Shown: piece after piece, positions 1-5,335 of the stretch
Numbering within the stretch: position 1 is the first letter of the stretch
Layout of the letters: each line of letters begins with the position of its first letter
Source of the DNA: Endomicrobium sp.
GTDB lineage: Bacteria > Elusimicrobiota > Endomicrobiia > Endomicrobiales > Endomicrobiaceae
Length of the DNA: 8,641 nucleotides
Reading direction: 5' to 3'
NCBI GenBank assembly: GCA_031273645.1
Contig: JAISRM010000160.1
Location: 1-8,641, forward strand
Notes under the pieces: generated by a model
The model's database searches: none
The model's input: only the letters and a program-made list of their open reading frames with translations
Told to the model about the DNA's origin: nothing
Translations under genes and position numbers: made by a program

Positions 1-63
1 AGAAGAAAACGTTTCGGATTAAGATTTAACTTAATAGCTGCTATCCACAATTTTGAACTCTGA
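1..63 (+). CDS. IS5-family transposase, C-terminal end only (gene starts before the window)
   Basis: Reading + frame 1 from base 1 gives 20 codons and a TGA at 61-63. The translation includes FGLRFNLIAAIHNFEL, which closely matches the conserved C-terminal tail of IS5-type DDE transposases (FGLRFNLIAGIYNYEL-like). The catalytic DDE residues lie upstream, outside the window, so it cannot be said whether the element is intact. The gene points toward the 3' end of msbA (convergent) and stops 73 bp before the msbA stop codon. A likely terminal inverted repeat follows at once. The family assignment rests on a short but characteristic tail recalled from known transposases, not on a search. Confidence 0.7.
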   Translation, partial: RRKRFGLRFNLIAAIHNFEL

Positions 64-79
64 GTTCGGAAAGAGGTCT
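61..79 (+). mobile_element. Probable right-end terminal inverted repeat of the IS element
   Basis: Directly after the transposase stop lies a stretch that, read on the - strand inward, is GACCTCTTTCCGAACTC. It resembles the GAGACCT... or AGACCTCTTT... ends seen in several IS5/IS427-group elements. The following TAA (77-79 region) could be the TNA target duplication typical of that group. The stop codon sits in a 13-bp palindrome, GAACTC-T-GAGTTC (55-67). The matching left end is outside the window, so the exact boundary is inferred. Confidence 0.4.
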
Positions 80-135
80 AATGACAATATGGAGGAAAAT
101 TTTGTAATCAGGCATGCATGTTCAAAAGGGATCAT

Positions 136-1950
136 TTAATTTTTAAACTGCATGTTGTAAAGGGTTGAATAATAACCGTTTTGGACAAGAAGTTCTTTGT
201 GGGTACCGCTTTCAACTATGTTTCCGGAATCAAAAACGTATATTCTGTCGGCATTGACTATTGTGGACAAACGGTGGGCTATTACTATTGAAGTTCTTCC
301 TTTCATAAGCTTTTCAAGACCTTCCTGAACCATTCTTTCAGATTTAGTATCAAGGGAACTCGTAGCTTCGTCGAGAAGAAGTATTGGCGCGTTTTTTAAC
401 ATTGCCCGGGCAATTGATATCATCTGTTTTTGACCGCCGGATAAATTCCCGCCTCTTTCGCCTACGACGGTATTATATCCGTTTTTCTGATGAGTTATAA
501 AATTATCGGCCGCAGCGTTTTTTGCGGCTTCTATAGCGTCTTGCGCAGACGCGTCGGGATTTCCCATCAATATATTTTTTTCTATAGTGTCGTCAAAAAG
601 CACGACGTCTTGGGATACGAACGCTATTTTGTTTCTTAAAGATTTAAGGCGCACGTCTCTGACATCTTGACCGTCTATTAAAACGCGGCCTTCTTTAACG
701 TCGTAAAACCTTAAAAGAAGATTTATTATTGTGGATTTTCCCGAGCCTGCCGCGCCCACTATCGCTACCGTTTCGCCTTCTTTTATTTCCATAGAAATTC
801 CGTGCAGAACTTCATGACCCGGCGCATAGTCAAACTTAATATTATCAATTAAAATGCGTCCTTTTGAAACTTCAAGTTCTTTAGCGTCGGCTTTATCGTA
901 AATAACCGGCTCGGCGTTCATAATTGTAAAAACGCGCTCTATAGCCTTAACGCCCATTTGCACGCGCATATTAAGGCTTGCAATAGATTTCATCGGTTTA
1001 TAAGCCGCTATGATGGCCAGCAAAAACACCATAAACGCGCCTGTCGTAAGAGTGCCGTTGACGATTTTGTATCCGCCGTAACAAAGCGTTGCTGCGGCGG
1101 CAAAACCGCCGAGAAACTCCATCAGCGGGCTTAATATATTGTTTGTCTTAGCCATTTTTACCTGAATGTCGGCTATGGCTTTAGCGTTATCGGCGATTTT
1201 TTTAGTTTCGGATTTTTCCATATTGTAGGATTTCACTATTTTAATGCCCTGAAAAGACTGCGTAAGAGAAGAATACAAACTTGAAAAAGAAAGCTGCTGG
1301 GAAGAAAATATTTTTTTAATTTTTTTGCCGAAATAAATAATAGGATAAAACCCTATGGGAAAAAGCACAAACATAACTACGGCCATTTCAAAACTTTTTA
1401 CAAACATTAAAACTATTAAAAACACTACGGAACAAGTGTCTTTTACAAGAGTCGTAACGGAATTTAAAACCGCGTCTCTTATCATATTTATGTCTTGTAT
1501 AAAATAAGTTATCAGCGAGCCGGAATTATTGCGGTGAAAAAATTCCATATCCTGAACTATCAATTTGTCGTATAAATCAACCTGAAGCCTTTGCGTAAAA
1601 TTCGTGCCTATTCTCACCATGCTGACCGACTGTATGTAATAAGCTATGCCCTTAGCGGCAAACAACCCTAAGATCTGAAGAGCCACTATATAGAGCACTT
1701 CCTTATTTTTATCGATAAAAACCTCGTTAAAAACCGGTTCAAGCATTTTGACCGAAAGAGCTTCCAGCGCTCCAAAAGCCACCATAAACGTCATTGAAAC
1801 AACTAAAAGCTTCCACTGCGGCAAAACGTAAGTAAGCCATACTCTTTTTAAATCTGAGTACGATTTAGGATTAAGGCTTGACCAAAAAGATTTTTTTTTC
1901 TCGGATTTTGATTCCGGTTTTATTTTTTTGATAAGTTTTTTTATTTTCAT
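136..1950 (-). CDS. msbA: MsbA-type lipid A/phospholipid ABC exporter (fused TMD-NBD half-transporter)
   Basis: This 604-residue protein is a type IV ABC exporter half-molecule expected to dimerise in the inner membrane and flip lipid A-core or a related lipid. After a very lysine-rich N-terminus (residues 1-20), the membrane domain covers about 40-330, with hydrophobic segments near 45-65, 83-107, 165-205 and 275-318. The nucleotide-binding domain has Walker A GAAGSGKST (399-407), Q-loop Q447, signature LSGGQ (503-507), Walker B ILLLDE (523-528) and H-loop H559, so ATPase function looks intact. Length matches the family (about 580-620). The start is supported by GAGG at 1961-1964, 10 nt upstream; a nearer ATG (1957) is out of frame. 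It diverges from the LPS-type glycosyltransferase at 2186, which favours a lipid A/LPS cargo. Multidrug or peptide exporters share this architecture, so the substrate is inferred. Confidence 0.88.
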   Translation of the reverse strand: MKIKKLIKKIKPESKSEKKKSFWSSLNPKSYSDLKRVWLTYVLPQWKLLVVSMTFMVAFGALEALSVKMLEPVFNEVFIDKNKEVLYIVALQILGLFAAKGIAYYIQSVSMVRIGTNFTQRLQVDLYDKLIVQDMEFFHRNNSGSLITYFIQDINMIRDAVLNSVTTLVKDTCSVVFLIVLMFVKSFEMAVVMFVLFPIGFYPIIYFGKKIKKIFSSQQLSFSSLYSSLTQSFQGIKIVKSYNMEKSETKKIADNAKAIADIQVKMAKTNNILSPLMEFLGGFAAAATLCYGGYKIVNGTLTTGAFMVFLLAIIAAYKPMKSIASLNMRVQMGVKAIERVFTIMNAEPVIYDKADAKELEVSKGRILIDNIKFDYAPGHEVLHGISMEIKEGETVAIVGAAGSGKSTIINLLLRFYDVKEGRVLIDGQDVRDVRLKSLRNKIAFVSQDVVLFDDTIEKNILMGNPDASAQDAIEAAKNAAADNFITHQKNGYNTVVGERGGNLSGGQKQMISIARAMLKNAPILLLDEATSSLDTKSERMVQEGLEKLMKGRTSIVIAHRLSTIVNADRIYVFDSGNIVESGTHKELLVQNGYYSTLYNMQFKN

Positions 1951-1981
1951 AGTTCATGCGCCTCGACATACATTAAAATGT

Positions 1982-2010
1982 CCGCAGACGCAAAAAAACG
2001 CGTCAAGCGG
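1982..2010. promoter_or_regulatory. Inverted repeat in the msbA 5' leader
   Basis: GACGC (1987-1991) pairs with GCGTC (2000-2004) around an A-rich 8-nt loop, and the outer CCGC (1982-1985) pairs with GCGG (2007-2010) across a small internal loop. If the msbA promoter call is right, this hairpin lies at the 5' end of the msbA transcript and could stabilise it or affect translation. No matching T-run makes it a terminator. Confidence 0.35.
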
Positions 2011-2020
2011 ATATTCGCGT

Positions 2021-2049
2021 ATTATAACTTATATGCCCGCAAAACACAA
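2021..2049 (-). promoter_or_regulatory. Candidate sigma70 promoter for msbA
   Basis: On the - strand there is a perfect TATAAT (2026-2021) preceded, after a 17-bp spacer, by TTGTGT (2049-2044; three of six match TTGACA). The predicted start of transcription is near 2014, about 64 nt before the msbA ATG. A hairpin at 1982-2010 would then form the extreme 5' end of the message. Called by consensus only. Confidence 0.4.
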
Positions 2050-2052
2050 ACT

Positions 2053-2075
2053 CGGCGCGCCGGAACGGCGCGCTG
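2053..2075. promoter_or_regulatory. GC-rich palindrome between divergent promoters, candidate operator
   Basis: GCGCGCCG (2055-2062) and CGGCGCGC (2066-2073) are perfect reverse complements around the triplet GAA. The outer C2053-G2075 also pairs, with a G-T opposite at 2054/2074. It stands out as almost pure GC inside an AT-rich spacer, and it lies 4-5 bp from the outer edge of each candidate -35 box, midway between them. That placement fits a shared operator; a structural cruciform or weak terminator is possible. Confidence 0.35.
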
Positions 2076-2079
2076 TAAT

Positions 2080-2108
2080 TTTAAATTAAAGCCCGATTTT
2101 GATACAAT
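2080..2108 (+). promoter_or_regulatory. Candidate extended -10 promoter for the fusion glycosyltransferase
   Basis: TACAAT at 2103-2108 is preceded by TG one base away (2100-2101), forming an extended -10 element. TTTAAA (2080-2085) lies at a 17-bp spacing as a partial -35 match. Transcription would begin near 2115, leaving a leader of about 70 nt before the ATG at 2186. Consensus-based call. Confidence 0.4.
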
Positions 2109-2185
2109 TATTTTTTACGCAATCCGCTCCGTAATTTGCAGATTTAAAACGGCAGATAAAAAAATGAAACAAGGATAATCTTTAT

Positions 2186-4249
2186 ATGCTCTCTCAACCT
2201 CAAGATATAGAAGTATTTATAGCCACTTATAACCGCTGCAGCTATCTCAGACAGGCTGTCGGCAGCATTAAAAAACAGACGGTTAAAGATTTTAAAATAA
2301 CCGTCCTCGACAATGCAAGTTCCGACGCCACCTCTGAAACGGTAAAAGAGTTCGACGGGATAAATTACATAAAAGCCTCCAAAAATGAAGGCGGACACGC
2401 CAATTTTCTAAAGGCTCAAAACCTTGCAAGCGCAAAATATACGATGTTTTTTCACGACGACGACATCTTGCACCCTCAATATGTCGAACGCGTTCTTGCC
2501 GCAATCAACGCTTTTAACAATCCGGTTTTTATTTCATCGTGTTTTACGTGGTTTAAAGAAAATAACGTTCCCGATTTCAATTCTTTAGGATGCCTTTCCA
2601 ACGAATACATAGAGATAAAAAAAGATTATGAATTTGCTTCAACTTTAATAGCGCCAAAATACTCTTCATGCATATGCAGCTTTGTTTACCGCGCCGATTT
2701 ATTTAAAAAGATCAAACCTGATTTTAACTCTTACGGTAAAATTAACGACTGGCCTTACGCATTATGGCTTGCAAAACAGGGAAACTGCGCGGTAATAGCC
2801 GACAATAACGCCGTTTTTTGCAGAGAGCACGCCAACAGAGATACCGTTAACCCTGACACAGGCCTTACATGCAGGCAGCTATACAATTGGTGCTCATTGT
2901 TTTATAAAACAATGAGCGTCGACAAAAATGCGCGAAAACTATATCTTCTTCAAATGCCAAAAGCCATAAAGCACCAGTACAAAGTGTTCGTGTCAAAGTC
3001 TGAAAAACAAAAAATGCCGTTTAAAAACTTTGTAGAAGAGCTTCGCAGAAACGATCTTCTAACGGCTATGGCGGCCAAGTTTGCCTTAAGAGGCGAAAGC
3101 ATTCTAAATAAATTCTTGACGTTTCACATCAAGATAATGTTTTTTTTAACGCAAATGAAATTTATTACGGTAAAAGTTTCCAAAAATAAAATACTGTTGT
3201 TTAAATTTGACGGCATAGGCGATTTTTTATTTTTACGCATGTTTTTCAAACAGCTGAAATCTGCGTTTGAAAAGAAAAATATATCTGCGGATTTTCTTTG
3301 CGCTAAAAATTATAAAGAGGCTTTTGCCGAAAACGACAAATACGTTTTTAAAAACGTATATTTTGAATCGGCAAGAAATTTTCTTTTCGGATTTGTAAAG
3401 AGAAAAACGCAGCTGCTGTTTTTTATACCAAGATATATGAAAAGACTGGCGGCAGATTCAAAAAACAGACATCTGACAGAACAGAAATTTGCAGTTTTAA
3501 TGAACATGCAGACAAAGCACAATACCAATATCGGCTTGTTTAACCGCTTAAAAGCCGGCAGAAAGTATATTTCCGCGATTGATTTCAACGATAAACCCGA
3601 CGCTTATTACGACAGAATCGTCAATGTAAATCTTAACGACTTCATACTTGAACATTACAAAAAACTTTTGTCAGACTATTTTGAAACTCCGTTTTCCCTT
3701 CCAGACCTGCAATTGCCGTTTTCAAAAGAACAGGCTCTTGAAACCGCAAAAAAAATTATGGGCTGCGCCGACTACGCGTGTTTTGTTCCGTTTACAACTT
3801 CGCGCGCAAGAAATTGGAATCCTGAAAATTTTGTTTACATCGCGCGGCGCATATGCGAAAGTTCAGGAAAAAAAATAGCGGTGCTTGGAAAAGGGAACGC
3901 TAAAACTTTAAAAAAATGTTTTAACGGCGTAAAAAACGTTGTAAATCTGTTTAACAAAACGTCTTTAAAAGAAGCCATGCGCATAGCGGCCGCTTCAAAA
4001 TATTGCCTGACGGCCGACACCTCGCTTATGCACTGCGCAGTTATAGGCGGAGCAAACTGCATATGCATTTCATGCGGAAACGACAATAAACTTTTTGTGG
4101 AATATCCCAAGTTTTATAACGTTAAACAAACTATACTATATCCGGAAAATTTTGATTCTTCAGCCGGCGTTCATCATTCAAAGCTCGACATAAACTCCAT
4201 AAGCAAAGAAAAAGTATGGGATACGGTAAAAACAATATGGAAAATATGA
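2186..4249 (+). CDS. Bifunctional GT2-GT9 fusion glycosyltransferase (LPS/surface glycan type)
   Basis: This 687-residue protein joins two glycosyltransferase folds. Residues 7-230 are a GT-A family 2 domain: a VFIATYNR opening (10-17), the LDNASSD loop (41-47), the metal/nucleotide-sugar motif HDDD (90-93), and a NDW motif (187-189) where the catalytic acidic residue is expected. Residues 240-330 form a linker rich in basic residues. Residues 335-687 resemble GT9 ADP-heptose:LPS heptosyltransferases: N-terminal FDGIGD (341-346), PFTTSRARNW (535-544) and ADTSLMHCAV (610-619), the nucleotide-sugar binding loop. No signal peptide is seen, so it is probably cytoplasmic or peripheral. AAGGA at 2171-2175, 10 nt upstream, supports the start. 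It is divergent from msbA, and an ORF start overlaps its stop. Both domains keep their key motifs, so two linked sugar transfers are inferred; the sugars and acceptor cannot be told. Confidence 0.88.
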   Translation: MLSQPQDIEVFIATYNRCSYLRQAVGSIKKQTVKDFKITVLDNASSDATSETVKEFDGINYIKASKNEGGHANFLKAQNLASAKYTMFFHDDDILHPQYVERVLAAINAFNNPVFISSCFTWFKENNVPDFNSLGCLSNEYIEIKKDYEFASTLIAPKYSSCICSFVYRADLFKKIKPDFNSYGKINDWPYALWLAKQGNCAVIADNNAVFCREHANRDTVNPDTGLTCRQLYNWCSLFYKTMSVDKNARKLYLLQMPKAIKHQYKVFVSKSEKQKMPFKNFVEELRRNDLLTAMAAKFALRGESILNKFLTFHIKIMFFLTQMKFITVKVSKNKILLFKFDGIGDFLFLRMFFKQLKSAFEKKNISADFLCAKNYKEAFAENDKYVFKNVYFESARNFLFGFVKRKTQLLFFIPRYMKRLAADSKNRHLTEQKFAVLMNMQTKHNTNIGLFNRLKAGRKYISAIDFNDKPDAYYDRIVNVNLNDFILEHYKKLLSDYFETPFSLPDLQLPFSKEQALETAKKIMGCADYACFVPFTTSRARNWNPENFVYIARRICESSGKKIAVLGKGNAKTLKKCFNGVKNVVNLFNKTSLKEAMRIAAASKYCLTADTSLMHCAVIGGANCICISCGNDNKLFVEYPKFYNVKQTILYPENFDSSAGVHHSKLDINSISKEKVWDTVKTIWKI

Positions 4250-4386
4250 AACTTGCGCATCATAATTTCTTTTCCGATTGCGCCGTTAAAGATGTAAAAA
4301 AAATTTTAGTAAACTTGGAAACACAGACTTCGTCTGTTTTGTTTGTGTCTGTCATTGCCGAAAGTATTAATGTTCTTTCTTCCTAA
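4246..4386 (+). pseudogene. Probable stump of a translationally coupled gene broken by repeats
   Basis: An ATG overlaps the glycosyltransferase stop as ATGA (4246-4249), the classic arrangement of translational coupling, with GGA at 4239-4241 as a weak ribosome site. The 46-codon ORF begins MKLAHHNFFSDCAVKD, which matches no repeat. From about 4290 on, its sequence is repeat DNA (the GTAAAA...TTTTAGTAAAC segment, then a CAGAC hairpin), ending at TAA 4384-4386. I infer that a third gene of a glycosyltransferase operon lost all but about 16 codons when repeats invaded. It could instead be a chance ORF or a short real peptide. The product is not recognised. Confidence 0.35.
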
Positions 4387-4472
4387 GCAGCCTGCACCCC
4401 ATACTTCGTCTGTTTTGTTTATGTCTGTCATTCCCATGAAAATGGGACAGGCTTCGCCTGTTTTATGAAATA

Positions 4473-4655
4473 CAGACTGCGTCTGTTTTGTTTGTGTTTG
4501 TCATTCCCATGAAAATGGGAATCCATGTTTAATTATTAATATGGTTTCTAACATTATTTCTTTTCAGACTGTGTCTGTTTTGTTTGTGCCTGTCATTCCC
4601 ATGAAAATGGGAATCCACTTTTAATATTAATATAGTTTCTAACATTATTTCTTTC
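4473..4655 (+). repeat. Two head-to-tail full units (92 and 91 nt)
   Basis: Unit 1 (4473-4564) and unit 2 (4565-4655) abut exactly. Each runs: CAGAC hairpin, TTTTGTTTGTG, CTGTC or a one-base variant, the ATTCCCATGAAAATGGGAAT hairpin, CCA, the AT-rich stretch TTAATATTAATAT or similar, GTTTCTAACATTATTTCTTT. These are the cleanest copies and define the full unit. The internal 20-mer has an 8-bp stem with a GAAA tetraloop (GNRA type). Confidence 0.88.
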
Positions 4656-4670
4656 TTTTTAAAAACGAGA

Positions 4671-4745
4671 TGTAAAAATAATTTTTTAGTAAACGTGGAT
4701 TCCCGTTTTCACGGGAATGACAAACTGAAAGACAGACTGCGGCTG
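4671..4745 (-). repeat. Inverted repeat unit with compensated hairpin
   Basis: Read on the - strand, this copy carries a CAGAC-type hairpin (4733-4745, one arm mutated), then ATTCCC-GTGAAAAC-GGGAAT (4699-4718), then CCACGTTTACTAAAAAAT. Against the forward copies, the A-T pair next to the loop stem has become G-C on both arms, so pairing is preserved. Its far end (TGTAAAAATAATTTTTTAGTAAAC) differs from the AT-rich tail of forward units, marking a second subtype. Confidence 0.8.
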
Positions 4746-4757
4746 TTTTATGAAACA

Positions 4758-4851
4758 CTGACTGTGTCTGTTTTGTTTGTGTCTGTCATCAACCCATGAA
4801 AATGGGAATCCATGTTTAATTATTAATATTGTTTCTAACATTACTTCTTTT
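4758..4851 (+). repeat. Full unit, 94 nt, with decayed left hairpin arm
   Basis: It has the same order of parts as the tandem pair, but the first hairpin is CTGAC-TGT-GTCTG and the second reads ATCAACCCAT...ATGGGAAT, with two extra bases that spoil the left arm. The AT-rich tail (4810-4851) is well conserved. Confidence 0.8.
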
Positions 4852-4906
4852 AAAAAAGCAATGTTCTTTTATTCCTAAGCATTCTGCGATAGAATATCTC
4901 TATCGG
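4852..4906 (+). repeat. Diverged piece of the nested segment plus a CGATAG hairpin
   Basis: TGTTCTTTTATTCCTAAGCA (4862-4881) is a diverged reverse copy of the segment that interrupts the hairpin at 4941-4996. It is followed by a perfect CGATAG (4887-4892) / CTATCG (4900-4905) hairpin with a 7-nt loop, directly before the TGTAAAAAG end of the next inverted unit. Confidence 0.6.
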
Positions 4907-5019
4907 TGTAAAAAGAATTTTTTAGTAAACGTGGATTCCCACCCGATAAAAACATTCGGGCGCAGGCTGCTAAGGAAGAAAAAATATTAAAAACGCGGGA
5001 ATGACAAACTGAAAGACGA
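4907..5019 (-). repeat. Inverted repeat unit whose ATTCCC/GGGAAT loop is replaced by a 56-nt segment
   Basis: ATTCCC (4935-4940) and GGGAAT (4997-5002) flank 56 nt instead of the usual 8. The flanks (TTTTAGTAAACGTGG before, GACAAACTGAAAGAC after) match the uninterrupted inverted copy at 4671-4745. The inserted segment holds CCCGA...TCGGG (a small hairpin), the palindrome GCAG-G-CTGC and the string TAAGGAAGAA. The net gain is 48 nt, so a - strand reading frame through the repeat stays open. Confidence 0.85.
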
Positions 5020-5110
5020 CAGACTGCGTCTGTTTTGTTTGTGTCTGTCATTCCCATGAAAATGGGAATCCATGTTTAATATTAATATAGTTTCTAACAT
5101 TATTTCTTTT
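5020..5110 (+). repeat. Full unit, 91 nt
   Basis: A canonical copy: CAGACTGCGTCTG, TTTTGTTTGTGTCTGTC, intact 20-nt ATTCCC/GGGAAT hairpin at 5050-5069, AT-rich tail ending TTATTTCTTTT. It is followed directly by three CAGAC hairpins (5111, 5136, 5170) in which the spacer, not the hairpin, has been lost. Confidence 0.88.
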
Positions 5111-5169
5111 CAGACTGCGTCTGTTTTATGGGACACAGACAGTGTCTGTTTTGTCATCTCACATAAACA

Positions 5170-5260
5170 CAGCCTACGTCTGTTTCGTTTGTGTCTGTCA
5201 TTCCCATGAAAATGGGAATCCACTTTTAATATTAACATAGTTTTTAACATTATTTCTTTT
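5170..5260 (+). repeat. Full unit, 91 nt
   Basis: The first hairpin has one altered arm (CAGCC-TAC-GTCTG). The second, at 5200-5219, is intact. The tail differs by a few substitutions (TTAACATAGTTTTTAACATT). Another CAGAC hairpin starts at 5261, exactly where the next tandem unit would begin, and the array then ends. Confidence 0.85.
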
Positions 5261-5300
5261 CAGACTGCGTCTGTTTTGTTGCCAGAGTATTAAGTTGTTT

Positions 5301-5319
5301 CCTGCAGCAAGCTGCGGGG
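5301..5319. repeat. Separate GC-rich hairpin at the 3' side of nspC
   Basis: CCTGCAGC (5301-5308) pairs with GCTGCGGG (5311-5318), with one T-G wobble, around a tiny loop. It lies about 20 nt beyond the nspC stop on the - strand, and a 12-bp perfect palindrome, ATTGTTAACAAT (5321-5332), sits between. There is no T-run on either strand after the hairpin, so it is not a normal intrinsic terminator, though it could shield the nspC 3' end. Confidence 0.45.
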
Positions 5320-5335
5320 TATTGTTAACAATTCG

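Larger units (their letters stand above)
4290..5280. repeat. Gene-free nested array of hairpin repeats in both orientations
   Basis: About 1 kb between the convergent glycosyltransferase and nspC genes is made almost wholly of one repeat family. Parts are: (a) CAGAC-N3-GTCTG hairpins followed by TTTTGTTT, at 4324, 4400 (degenerate), 4448, 4473, 4565, 4733, 4758, 5020, 5111, 5136, 5170 and 5261; (b) ATTCCC-N8-GGGAAT hairpins at 4430, 4503, 4595, 4699 (inverted), about 4791 (left arm decayed), 4935 (inverted, interrupted), 5050 and 5200; (c) an AT-rich tail ending in CTAACATTATTTCTTTT; (d) a TGTAAAAA..TTTTTTAGTAAAC end found on inverted copies at about 4292, 4672 and 4908. No convincing gene is present; ORFs here are translations of the repeat. 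Confidence 0.9.

Noticed and set aside
1978..2178. 66-codon + strand ORF before the glycosyltransferase
   Set aside because: It covers both promoter candidates and two palindromes, has no ribosome site, and its basic, low-complexity product resembles no family.
4875..5057. 60-codon - strand ORF as a gene
   Set aside because: Its whole length is repeat sequence and its product is shared with the other interrupted repeat copy.
4290..5280. CRISPR array
   Set aside because: Spacing is irregular, the spacers are themselves repeats, units occur in both orientations, and there are no unique spacers of constant length or cas genes nearby.
4290..5280. REP/RAYT-type repeats
   Set aside because: No GTAG-type tetranucleotide at the hairpin foot and no RAYT transposase gene is visible.
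5301..5319. Intrinsic terminator for nspC
   Set aside because: A stable hairpin is present but neither strand has a T-run after it.
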